This document shows positions 7,720 through 17,000 of a stretch of 64,000 nucleotides of DNA, piece by piece. The position numbers were made by a program, and so were the translations under genes. The notes under the pieces are model-generated. The model was not told the DNA's origin. It made no database searches and saw only the letters and a program-made list of their open reading frames with translations. The stretch comes from Fibrisoma limi BUZ 3 (lineage in GTDB: Bacteria > Bacteroidota > Bacteroidia > Cytophagales > Spirosomataceae), in contig NZ_CAIT01000007.1 of NCBI RefSeq assembly GCF_000296815.2, positions 496,001 through 560,000 on the forward strand, written 5' to 3'. Numbering within the stretch: position 1 is the stretch's first letter; every line of letters begins with the position of its first letter.

Positions 7720-9216
7720 TCATTTGAGTTTGACGACCCAATAGTCCATTATCCCTTTGGGCCGCTCACTTTTGTCACTGATTCCTCCGGGTTGGGATTG
7801 AGAAGAACCGGCGGCAATAATTCCGCCATCGGCGGTTATCAGTATATCGCCTAATATATCTGTAGCAGTACCGCCCAGGGTTTTATCCTGCCATTGATAG
7901 CTTCCGTTCGCTTCCAGTTTTGCAATCCAGTAATCGCTACCACCTCCTTTAGGCATTTCAATTTTTTCATCACCGGGAAAAGAAGGCGAATCGCCACCTA
8001 ACCAGATACCCCCGTCGGTTGTTACGGCCAGCGACTTAAAGGTATCGTCGCCCGGGCTCCCAACCGTCTTATCCCACAGTTTGTTGCCATTGGCATCAAT
8101 CTTTACTACCCAGTAATCGTTCTGACCGGCAGCACCTCGTAACTCTTCTGTCTTGTCAGCCCCGGCGGGCGAGGACGAGCTACCGCCCAGTACAAACCCA
8201 CCATCGGGCGTAGCGGCCGCCTTGGCTAACTTATCGTCCTGCGTTCCTCCGAATGTCTTCTCCCACTGCTTGTTGCCATTGGCATCAATCTTGACTACCC
8301 AGTAGTCATAACCTCCTTTAGCGGCAGCCGTTTTATTACCTACCGCCCCCTGAGAAGAAGAGTAGCCTGCCAGCAGATAACCCCCATCGGTTGCTTTGAC
8401 GACTGATTCCAAATAATCATTTCCTCCGTTGCCCAGGGTTATATCCCACTGCTTCTTGCCGTTGCCGTCCACCTTGACAATCCAGTAGTCGTAGCTGCCG
8501 TTACAACTGTTCATTGATTTGTCGCTACTGGCTGGCTGGGGTTGGAAAGAGCCTATTCCACCCAGCGGGTTTCCGATTACCGGCGTAACTTTATCTGCCA
8601 ACGAGGCCGAGATGCCCCCTACCAGAAAGCCCCCGTCGTTTGTTGCCACCATCGAGGTCAGGTGGTCTTCATTAGTTCCCCCGAGTACTTTATCCCATAT
8701 CCTGTTGCCATAGCGGTCCACTTTGACAATCCAGTAATCATAACCTCCTTTGGAATTTTGGCTTTTAGACAGATCGGCTGCCGGCGAATTAGACGATCCG
8801 CCTAGCAACATGGTCCCGTCCGACAGCGGCACGATGGATGCTAACCGGTCTTCACCTGCACCGCCCATAGCACGGTTATAATATTTATTAGTACCATCGG
8901 CGGTTACTTTAACCACCCAGTAATCATTCCCTCCATAGGCCTCTAACTTATCATTAGAGCTGGCAGAAGCCGGTGAATTAGAGGAACCACCAAAAATATA
9001 TCCTCCAGAAGTATGAGGGTTGTTTACGGCAACAGTCAATAGATCAATGCCGGATCCACCTAGTGTTATATCCCATGCCTTAGGAGGGGCCGGTATGCGC
9101 GCACTTGAGTGCTTAACGGTTGATGTTGAAGAGTCAACGTTCTCAATCTCAGTAGGCTTACAATTCCACATTAGGAAAGTAGCGGCAACAACGGCATACG
9201 TAACTTGCTTTTTCAT
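7720..9216 (-). CDS. seven-repeat beta-propeller lipoprotein
   Basis: I start this 498-residue protein at the ATG at 9216, because it opens a lipoprotein signal (MKKQVTYAVVAATFLMWNC). A longer reading upstream would run into the inverted repeat. Seven units of about 60 residues follow, each with the pattern W..TLGG...D.L......DGG...GG.S.S......K........DYW.VK.D.NG. Seven such units suggest a seven-bladed propeller. The protein ends at the seventh unit (DYWVVKLK) with no T9SS tail, so it is probably lipid-anchored to a membrane, perhaps at the surface. The ligand is unknown. A paralogue with the same seven units is encoded on the other side of the hybrid regulator at 14079-17117. The upstream region lies in the left arm of the inverted repeat. 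Confidence 0.82.
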   Translation of the reverse strand: MKKQVTYAVVAATFLMWNCKPTEIENVDSSTSTVKHSSARIPAPPKAWDITLGGSGIDLLTVAVNNPHTSGGYIFGGSSNSPASASSNDKLEAYGGNDYWVVKVTADGTNKYYNRAMGGAGEDRLASIVPLSDGTMLLGGSSNSPAADLSKSQNSKGGYDYWIVKVDRYGNRIWDKVLGGTNEDHLTSMVATNDGGFLVGGISASLADKVTPVIGNPLGGIGSFQPQPASSDKSMNSCNGSYDYWIVKVDGNGKKQWDITLGNGGNDYLESVVKATDGGYLLAGYSSSQGAVGNKTAAAKGGYDYWVVKIDANGNKQWEKTFGGTQDDKLAKAAATPDGGFVLGGSSSSPAGADKTEELRGAAGQNDYWVVKIDANGNKLWDKTVGSPGDDTFKSLAVTTDGGIWLGGDSPSFPGDEKIEMPKGGGSDYWIAKLEANGSYQWQDKTLGGTATDILGDILITADGGIIAAGSSQSQPGGISDKSERPKGIMDYWVVKLK

Positions 9217-9254
9217 TGTGTTTTTATTAGTTAAAAATGAATTGATTTGGGTGT

Positions 9255-9532
9255 AAAAAAAGGAAGGCCTGACAGGCTGACCCGCCTGATAGCGGCTGTC
9301 ATTGACGAGGCAAAATTGGGGTACAGAGGCCCCAACGAGGTAGCAAAATGCGGACAATTGACTAACAAAATGCGGCCAATTTTGCCAAGACAGCCCTGCC
9401 AGCCCGACTTTTTAGTACCTTACCGGAAAAAAACAAGATGAAAACTATAAGCGATTAAGCGCCCTTATGAGCCAGCAGATACGCTGAGGGGGAGAGGGAA
9501 AACTGGTCCTTAAAACATTTGGAGAAGTAAGA
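9255..9532 (+). repeat. left arm of a ~277-bp inverted repeat
   Basis: The reverse complement of this stretch recurs at 13647-13923 with only a handful of mismatches. The arm holds the last 26 codons of the hybrid regulator gene and the region upstream of the propeller lipoprotein gene. Confidence 0.92.
9344..9381. promoter_or_regulatory. candidate AraC-type operator, left arm
   Basis: Two direct repeats, CAAAATGCGGACAATT at 9344 and CAAAATGCGGCCAATT at 9366, begin 22 bp apart, about two helical turns. This is the spacing expected for the two helix-turn-helix motifs of an AraC domain dimer. The site lies about 130-165 bp upstream of the lipoprotein start. Assigning it to the adjacent hybrid regulator is inference. 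Confidence 0.5.
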
Positions 9533-12500
9533 CAGGCCGTCGAAGCCCACTTTTTCAGCCGCTTCCGAGACCGTAGCGCCTTGCTGAAGCAGTGCAGCCG
9601 CTTTCCGGAGTCGGTACGAACGCATCAGTTCCGACACGTTCATACCCGTCAGGGCCACCAATTTACGGTGTAGCGTTCGGGGACTCACCGCCAGCGCATC
9701 GGCCAGTTGGTCGGCCATAAAATCGGAATTGGCCAGCCGTTGGTCCAGCACTGCGTAGAGCTGAAGCAAGAATGGATCTTCGAAGGATAACTGGGTCGGC
9801 GCAACTTCGGCCGGGGGTACATCGGGCTGACGAGCCTGCTGCTGCCAGTGCAGGCGCAACTGCTGCTGATGCCGCAGCAGGTTGGCAAGCCTGAGGTGTA
9901 ATTCCTGCACCTGAAAGGGCTTGGTCAAATAGTCATTCGCGCCTACAGTTAAGCCCTGGATGCGCGAATCAGCCATTGTTCTGGCCGTGAGCAGAATGAC
10001 AGCGATATGGGCTGTCAGGGGCGTGGTTTTGATGCGTTCGACCAGCGTAAAGCCATCCACCAATGGCATCATTACATCCGAGATGACCAGTTCGGGCAGT
10101 TCCTGAAGACAAAGCTGCCAGCCCTCCTGCCCATTGACTGCCGTCAACACCCGGTATTGGCCAGCTAATTCCCCGGCCATGAACTCCCGCAGATCCTCGT
10201 TATCATCCACCACCAGAATCAACGGGGCCGTGGTTGAGGCCACCGGAAGTTGCCGAGTTGACGCCAAATCGGTTTTTAATCCATCGGTTGGTAAGGCTTT
10301 GACGTCGGCCGGCGTTCCAGCGGCTGGCTTGAGGGGAAGCATGACGGTGAAAATCGACCCCTGCCCAAGCTGGCTCGCTACGGTCACCTGCCCCCCCAGC
10401 AGATGGGTAAACTCGGCCACCAGAAACAGGCCGATGCCCGTGCCTCCCCCCATACTGACGGGAGAATCCTGACCTTGGTAGAAGCGGTCAAATATATGTG
10501 GGAGTTGCTGGTCCGAAATGCCCACACCCGTGTCCGCTACCCGCAGTTGAAGCTGCGCCGGGCTATCTCCGGACGGTTCCCCCCGAAGTGTTACCTGAAT
10601 CGAACCGCCTTCGGGGGTAAACTTTACCGCATTCGAGACCAGATTGTAGCCAATGGTTTCCAGTTTGGGGGCATCGAAAAGGTAATCGGTTGGGAGACCC
10701 GTCGCTTCGTAAGTCAACTGAATACCTTTTCGTTCGGTTCTCAACCGGAAGGAATCCACCAGTTCAGAAAAGAAAGTGGTCAGATTCCCCCTTGATTCGG
10801 TCACCGCCAGTTGGCCCGCTTCCAGTTTGGCAATATCCAGTAGCTGATTGATTAACCGTAACAAGCGTTTGGCATTCCGGTGCATGAGATCGTATTGCTG
10901 CCGGAGCGCAGGAGGGCTTGATTGGCCCAGTAACCGCTCCAGTGGATTGATGATCAGCGTCAGGGGCGTTCTGAACTCATGGGTGATATTCGTAAAAAAC
11001 CGCGTCTGCCAGTCGGCGTTTTCCTTGATCAGCTTCGCTTCCTGTTCGTTGAGGATCATCTCCTGCCGAAGCCGTTCCTGGTTGATACGGTATTGAATAA
11101 AGGCCCGAATCAGTCCTACTACCAGCAGGGTATACAAGCCATAGGCCCAGCCTGTCCGCCACCAGGGCGGAGCAATCACCACCTGAATCGTTTTGATGAA
11201 AGGGCTCCAGCGCCCATTGGCATCGGCCGCATTGACCCGGAACGTATACGCGCCCGGCGCTAACTGGGTGTACTGAGCTACGTTTTGCCCACCGGCATAT
11301 ACCCAAGCCTCGTCAACGCCGGTGAGCTGGTAGCGATACTGTAGGCTGGTCGGTTTATTGTATTGCAAACCGGCATATTCAAACGTTAGAAAATTTTGTG
11401 TATACGTTAGATAGAGCGTCGCTGTGGCGTTGAGGGGAAGCGTCAGGGGTGAACCGGGCCAGCCCGGTTCGACGGGCACATTGGCAATCCGCAGCGTCGT
11501 AAGCACCGTGGGCACCGGCTGGGGCGTCGCTTCTTTCAGGGCCAGCGGATCGAACACCGTCAAGCCCGTTAAGCCGCCAAAAGCCAGTCGGCCATCGGGT
11601 AATTGAGTCCCCAGGAAAGGTTTGTACTCGATATCCAATAGGCCATCGGCGGTGGTGAAATGCCGCATCCGCCCACTGCGTGGCTCCAGCCGACTGATGC
11701 CGCTCAGGGTGCTAAACCAGAGCTGGCCCCGGCGGTCGGTCAGCAGGGTGTTGATGGTGGCACTCGGAAGGCCCTCTTTTTCAGTCCAGGCTCGGCAGTG
11801 CATGGTGCGCGTATCCAGACGGCAGAGGCCTTCCTGAGTGCCTACCCAGAGTACCGATGTGTCCTGGGGATCGGCCGCTAAGCACCAGATATGATCGGAA
11901 ATCAGGGTGGTCGAGTCCGTCGGCTGGTAACGCAGGTGCCGTACGATACGCCGGGCCTGGGGGTCATACGCATATAGACCATTAAACTCCGAGCCGATCC
12001 ATATCCAGTTGCCCAGCGGCTGAATATCGCTGACCTGATCATTGGGCAGCGTAAACACGTTCAGCACCCGACCTGACGTGTCGGCTTTAATCAGGCCCTG
12101 AAAAATATCAACCATCCAGATGGTGCCCCCCGGCAGGACCCGCAGGCCATTACCTTCATTAAAGATGAAACGTTGCTGCCCTTGCTGGATCGACAACAGC
12201 GGCCGCAGGCTTCGCCCCATTTGGTTGGTACGAAACAGATGGTATGCAGCGTCAAACCGGGCCGATAGATAAGCGGTCGCCCCGCCAAACCGCAGGCGAT
12301 AGGGTATGTTATAGGATTGAGCCCAGTCGGGCGTTGGCAGGCCTAGTTCAAGGTTGAGGATATCGGCCACAAAGTTAGTGTGATAGGGGTAGTTCCTCAC
12401 CGGCAGCGAGCGCAGGTCAAGTTGCTGGACGCCATCGCCATTGGTACCGATCCACAACACGCCCGAGCGGTCTAGCAGCAGGGCGTGAAAGTAGTTGTGG

Positions 12501-13417
12501 TAATCTACGTGAGGGGCCGTCCAGAGGGGCGTAATGTGGTCATCCGGCGTCATCCGGTAGACGGTCATAGCGTGGGTAAAGTAGACATTCCCATCGACGC
12601 CCGCGTGAATAAGCCCCACCTTGGTATCCGTAGTACTGGGGATGGAAATTGATCGAAACCTATTGGTGTGGGGCGAAAAGGCAACTAGTTGGCTGACTCC
12701 CCCAACAAGGATGTCTCCGTTGGCCCGTCGGGCCAGGGGCGTATCATAGAAGTTACGGATCGTGCCGTGCTCGACGATGGCGGGATGGGGCCACTGGCGA
12801 AACTGGCGGGTTGCTGTATTAAACGCAAACAATCCTCCCGGATAAGGAGCGTATAGCTTGGCCGGGGCGTCCAATAAGAATGTATTGCCAATGGAAACAT
12901 CCTTGGGAAGACGGATGGTGGGTAGGGGATAAATTGAAACCTGATCCTGCTTGGTCTGAAAGTGAATGAGTTGCGTGCCATTTCGTCCCCAGAACTGATC
13001 TCCGTTGACGGTCAGCCTGCCCTGCGCTACCCCTATGCGCGCCTGATCCAGTCGCTTTGGGGTAAGTAAATCACTAAACTGTTCGGTGATGGGATTCAGC
13101 AATTGAAAGCGCCCATTTTCCAGATGGATCAGGATCGTTGAATCCGAGACGAGTTGCAGCGACAAGATGATGTTACCGGCTATCGATCGGTTGCTACGGG
13201 GTTGATGGCGAAAAATTTTGAAGCGTCGGCCATCGTAGCGGGCTAATCCATTACGGGTGGCGATCCAGACAAAACCGGCTTTATCCTGGACAATACCAGA
13301 GACGTAAAATTCAGGCAAGCCCTGTTGAAGACTAAGGGTGCGGCTCACAAAAGGCTGGGCTGCCAGTTCATAAGTTGCCAGCAAGAGCAGAAACAAAAAC
13401 CAGCGGCTTAATACCAC
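9455..13417 (-). CDS. hybrid two-component system sensor kinase/response regulator with AraC domain
   Basis: The 1320-residue one-protein signalling system reads in order: signal peptide (to about 20); periplasmic two-component-propeller repeats (blocks such as DKAGFVWIATRNGLARYDG, DRSGVLWIGTNGDG and DRRGQLWFSTLSGISRL) to about 650; Y_Y_Y domain at about 670-740; one membrane segment at about 753-775; HisKA with phospho-accepting His in THEFRTPL near 812; HATPase (NLVSNAVKF, DTGVGI, GTGIGLFLV); receiver domain (VVDDNED, DVMMP Asp near 1114); and AraC helix-turn-helix at about 1200-1320. Such proteins sense extracellular breakdown products and activate neighbouring genes. The likely targets are the two flanking propeller genes. 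Its last 26 codons fall in the inverted repeat. Confidence 0.93.
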   Translation of the reverse strand: MVLSRWFLFLLLLATYELAAQPFVSRTLSLQQGLPEFYVSGIVQDKAGFVWIATRNGLARYDGRRFKIFRHQPRSNRSIAGNIILSLQLVSDSTILIHLENGRFQLLNPITEQFSDLLTPKRLDQARIGVAQGRLTVNGDQFWGRNGTQLIHFQTKQDQVSIYPLPTIRLPKDVSIGNTFLLDAPAKLYAPYPGGLFAFNTATRQFRQWPHPAIVEHGTIRNFYDTPLARRANGDILVGGVSQLVAFSPHTNRFRSISIPSTTDTKVGLIHAGVDGNVYFTHAMTVYRMTPDDHITPLWTAPHVDYHNYFHALLLDRSGVLWIGTNGDGVQQLDLRSLPVRNYPYHTNFVADILNLELGLPTPDWAQSYNIPYRLRFGGATAYLSARFDAAYHLFRTNQMGRSLRPLLSIQQGQQRFIFNEGNGLRVLPGGTIWMVDIFQGLIKADTSGRVLNVFTLPNDQVSDIQPLGNWIWIGSEFNGLYAYDPQARRIVRHLRYQPTDSTTLISDHIWCLAADPQDTSVLWVGTQEGLCRLDTRTMHCRAWTEKEGLPSATINTLLTDRRGQLWFSTLSGISRLEPRSGRMRHFTTADGLLDIEYKPFLGTQLPDGRLAFGGLTGLTVFDPLALKEATPQPVPTVLTTLRIANVPVEPGWPGSPLTLPLNATATLYLTYTQNFLTFEYAGLQYNKPTSLQYRYQLTGVDEAWVYAGGQNVAQYTQLAPGAYTFRVNAADANGRWSPFIKTIQVVIAPPWWRTGWAYGLYTLLVVGLIRAFIQYRINQERLRQEMILNEQEAKLIKENADWQTRFFTNITHEFRTPLTLIINPLERLLGQSSPPALRQQYDLMHRNAKRLLRLINQLLDIAKLEAGQLAVTESRGNLTTFFSELVDSFRLRTERKGIQLTYEATGLPTDYLFDAPKLETIGYNLVSNAVKFTPEGGSIQVTLRGEPSGDSPAQLQLRVADTGVGISDQQLPHIFDRFYQGQDSPVSMGGGTGIGLFLVAEFTHLLGGQVTVASQLGQGSIFTVMLPLKPAAGTPADVKALPTDGLKTDLASTRQLPVASTTAPLILVVDDNEDLREFMAGELAGQYRVLTAVNGQEGWQLCLQELPELVISDVMMPLVDGFTLVERIKTTPLTAHIAVILLTARTMADSRIQGLTVGANDYLTKPFQVQELHLRLANLLRHQQQLRLHWQQQARQPDVPPAEVAPTQLSFEDPFLLQLYAVLDQRLANSDFMADQLADALAVSPRTLHRKLVALTGMNVSELMRSYRLRKAAALLQQGATVSEAAEKVGFDGLSYFSKCFKDQFSLSPSAYLLAHKGA

Positions 13418-13446
13418 GTGGGAAGAAGTTTAGGGTTGAGGGCAAT

Positions 13447-13478
13447 TAAAATTAGGGGAAGCATGGTAAAAACCCAAA
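13447..13478 (-). promoter_or_regulatory. possible Bacteroidota promoter of the hybrid regulator gene
   Basis: On the minus strand a TTTG (13478-13475) is followed after 20 bases by TAATTTTA (13454-13447), close to the Bacteroidota TTTG / TAnnTTTG pattern. It lies about 30 bases upstream of the ATG at 13417. Confidence 0.35.
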
Positions 13479-13647
13479 CGACTACCCCAGGTATTGGCAA
13501 AAGGTAACATCTGGCACGCTCCATACTGGGGCGACATTGCAGTGGCCGGTACAGCCGCTGGAACTAGCGGGGCACCGTACTTGGCGGTGCGGCCCATCTC
13601 GAAACTGTTTTTACCGTTCAGTATGTTGTGCGTTTATCACTTGTCTT

Positions 13648-13724
13648 CTTACTTCCCCAAATGTTTTAAGGACCAGTTTTCCCTCTCCCCCTCAGCGTAT
13701 CTGCTGGCTCATAAGGGCGCTTAA
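13648..13724 (+). pseudogene. duplicated 3' end of the hybrid regulator gene
   Basis: The plus strand encodes YFPKCFKDQFSLSPSAYLL and on to AHKGA and stop, matching the regulator's C terminus except for proline in place of serine (YFSK). Nothing upstream encodes the rest of an AraC domain. It is a by-product of the inverted duplication, or a recombination partner for the intact gene. The rest of 13418-13646 holds only the candidate regulator promoter. Confidence 0.85.
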
Positions 13725-13797
13725 TCGCTTATAGCTTTCATCTTGTTTTTTCCCGGTAAGGTACTAAAAAGTCGGGCTGACAGGGCCGTCTTGGCAA

Positions 13798-13835
13798 AAT
13801 TGGCCGCATTTTGTTAGTCAGTTGTCCGCATTTTG
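13798..13835. promoter_or_regulatory. candidate AraC-type operator, right arm
   Basis: On the minus strand, CAAAATGCGGACAACT (13835-13820) and CAAAATGCGGCCAATT (13813-13798) are again 22 bp apart. They mirror the site in the left arm and lie upstream of the leader peptide at 13972. Confidence 0.5.
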
Positions 13836-13971
13836 CTACCTCGTTGGGGCCTCTGTACCCCAATTTTGCCTCGTCAATGACAGCCGCTATCAGGCGGGTC
13901 AGCCTGTCAGGCCTTCCTTTTTTCAACTACTCATTCATTCATTTTTTAATCAAATTTTTAGAATCACGATC

Positions 13972-14082
13972 ATGAAAAAGCACAGTATGTATGCCCTTCT
14001 GGCAACCTCATTGCTGGTCTGGAATTGTAAACCCGATCAACTCAACACATCCTTCTTCTTATTTAACGCAATCAGACGATGA
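13972..14082 (+). CDS. short lipoprotein-signal-like leader ORF overlapping the propeller gene
   Basis: The 36-residue reading starts MKKHSMYALLATSLLVWNC, closely like the signal peptide of the paralogue at 7720-9216 (MKKQVTYAVVAATFLMWNC). It then runs into an unrelated tail and stops in an ATGA overlap with the next gene at 14079. It may be the leftover 5' end of a lost lipoprotein gene that now precedes a T9SS protein. It could also be a translated leader coupled to that gene. The signal homology is visible, but whether the peptide is made is unknown. Confidence 0.5.
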   Translation: MKKHSMYALLATSLLVWNCKPDQLNTSFFLFNAIRR

Positions 14083-17000
14083 AACGTAATCTACATTATT
14101 TAACCAAAAATCACTCAGGTCCTCTGACTCGCCTGGTCTGGACCGTTAGCCTACTGCTGATGACTGGAAGTTTGGTGAAGGCTCAACTACCCAAACAGTG
14201 GGATAAGACCCTGGGGGGCTCCGGGAGTGAGACAGCCTCTTTGGTAGTGGCTACGACCGATGGGGGTTACCTGCTGGCTGGCTATTCAAATTCGCTGGTT
14301 GATGGCGATAAAACTGCCCCCAATGCGGGTGATTATGATGCCTGGTTGGTCAAAGTGGATGTCAATGGCAACAAACAATGGGATCATACCTACGGTGGCT
14401 CCGGCTATGATCGCTTAAGTTCGGTGTTAGCCACTGCCGATGGTGGCTTTTTACTCGGAGGGGGCTCTAGTTCCACGGCAGAAGGCGACTGGGATTACTG
14501 GCTGGTCAAAGTGGATGCCACGGGCACCAAACAGTGGGAGCATACCTTCGGTGGCCCCGGAACAGATGAGATCACCTCAATGGTGGCCGCAACCGATGGG
14601 AGTTACTTGCTGGCAGGTGTCTCAGAATCCCCAGCCGGTCGGGATAAAACCGCCCCCAACATGGGGTTTGTTGATTATTGGATCGTTAAAGTAGATGTCA
14701 ATGGCAACAAACAGTGGGATAAAGCCTTTGGTAGTTCCATATGGGATGCGTTGTCTTCGGTAATAGCCACGGCCGATGGCGGCTATCTACTGGCAGGTCA
14801 CTCGAATTCACCGGTCGGTGGCGACAAAACAGAAGCTAAAGGCAACTATGATTACTGGATTGTTAAAGTAGATGCCATGGGCAACAAACAGTGGGATAAA
14901 GCCTTCGGCAGTTCCAAGCGGGAAGGGTTAGCCTCAGCAATCGCGACGAGCGATGGGGGTTACCTGTTGGCAGGTCATTCGGATTCGCCGGATGGGGGCG
15001 ATAAAACCGCCCCCAATATAAGGAATTACGATTACTGGTTGGTCAAAGTGAATGCAGACGGCAGTAAACAGTGGGATAAAACCTTCGGTGGATCCGGGGT
15101 GGATAGAATATCCTCAGCAATCGCGACGAGCGATGGGGGTTACCTGTTGGCAGGCTATTCAAATTCGCCGAATGATGGCGATAAAATCGCCCCCAATAAA
15201 GGGGATATTGATTACTGGCTGGTCAAAGTGGATGCCAACGGTAGCAAACAATGGGAGCAGACATTGGGGAGCTCCGGAGCTGACCAATACCCTTCAATGA
15301 TCGCTACGGGCGCTGGGAATTATTTGTTGTTAGGTAGTTCGAATTCACCGGCTGGTCAGGATAAAACGGACCCAAACAACGGTGATTTTGATTACTGGCT
15401 GGTCAAACTTGGTTGTGTTTCTCCAGTCGTTGAGATCACCCCTTCAACCGGCCAACTCAGTTGTACCACTCCCACGGTGACCCTGACCGCCACCTCCATT
15501 CCGGGCGCCAGTTATGCTTTCAGTACTGGGGCTGCTCAGGTCAACGGTGGCAACACCGCTATGGTCACCCAGGCCGGTACGTATTCCGTAACAGTCACTA
15601 CATCGAGCGGCTGTTCGGCTACGGCCAGTGTAACAGTAATGGGTAGCACGACGCCCCCTACGGCCAGCCTAACTGTCAGTGGAGTCATTAGCTGCGTTAA
15701 TCCAACGGTGACGCTGACAGCGCCTGTTACTGCAGGAGCTAACTATGTCTTCAGTACTGGGGCTACTCAGATCAATGGTGGCAACACGGCTACCGTTACC
15801 CAAGCCGGTACGTATTCCGTAGTGGTCACTTCGTTCAACGGTTGTTCGGCTACGGCTTCGATGACCGTTAGTGGCAGTTGTAGCCCACCCGCACTCGGGA
15901 TCAGCGTGCTGCACCTGGATAACGACAACAAACAACTCACCAACAACAGTATCCGGCCCTATTTACAACTGGCCAACGAAGGGGCTACTTCTATTGCTTA
16001 CCAGGATATTACGCTGCGCTACTGGCTGACCGTGGAGGAATTCTCTCCGCTGAATACCAATTTGGTCATCGACTGGGCCCAGCTGGGCACGGGTAAGATC
16101 AAAATGAAGTACGTCGAACTGCCTCAGCCTCGTCAGGGAGCCATAGGTTATATTGAGTACAGCTTCGACAGTTCGGCGGGTAGCCTAGCTGGGGGCGCCA
16201 ACTCGGGACCCATCCAATCCCGCATCGGCAAGAACGACTGGACGGCCTTCAACGAAGCCGATGACTATTCGTATGCGGGCACGATCAACTACACAAAAAA
16301 CAACCGCATAACTGCTTACCTGGCTGGCCAACTCGTCTGGGGCACCGAACCGACGCTGGTAGACCCAGTACAAAGCCTGAAAGTGTATGCCGAAAGCAAG
16401 AGCAGTGCTACCACCAACAGCATCAGTACGTATGTGCAACTGCGTAACGAAGGCAATGTATCCGTTTCCTACCCGAAGCTAACCGTACGCTACTGGCTGA
16501 CGGCCGAGGGAACGTCACCCCTGAACGTCTATCTGGATTATGCCCAGTTAGGTGTCAGTAACCTAAAAGGCAAGCTGGTCAGGCTGACTACGCCAGTGCC
16601 GGGCGCCGATAGTTACCTGGAGCTAAGTTTCCTGCCCACGTTAGGTAATCTGTATCCCCTGAGCGGCACCGGTAATATCCAATACCGAATTGCCAAGTCG
16701 GATTGGAGCAACTTCAACCAAAGTAATGACCATTCCTACCAACCCAGTGGTCCAATGGCTCCCAACCCCAAAATGACGGTGTATCTGGATGGAGCACTGG
16801 TGTATGGCACCGAACCTTCGGCACCCAATGCGCGTATGGCCTCCGCCGAAGCGTCCTCCGAGCTGAAGGTAGTGGTATTGGGGAATCCCATCCTGGGCAA
16901 TGAGGTAGAACTGGAAGTGGGGGGCGCGGATGGCCAGCCTATACGGCTGCTGCTGACCGACCTCCAGGGGCATATCCTGGCGGAAAAACAGGTCATGGGC

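Larger units (their letters stand above)
13647..13923 (-). repeat. right arm of the ~277-bp inverted repeat
   Basis: This is the reverse complement of 9255-9532 with few mismatches. It carries a second copy of the regulator's 3' end and the region upstream of the leader peptide and the T9SS propeller gene. The arms are separated by about 4.1 kb. Confidence 0.92.

Noticed and set aside
9247-9441. Matching 62-64 residue readings in the two inverted-repeat arms (second at 13738-13926)
   Set aside because: The match follows from the DNA duplication. The readings cross the regulator's 3' end region and candidate operator, and have no protein-like features.
12685-12981. Other-frame readings of 60-100 residues within the hybrid regulator, SusC and propeller genes
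   Set aside because: They overlap strongly supported genes and show no motifs, signals or ribosome-binding context.
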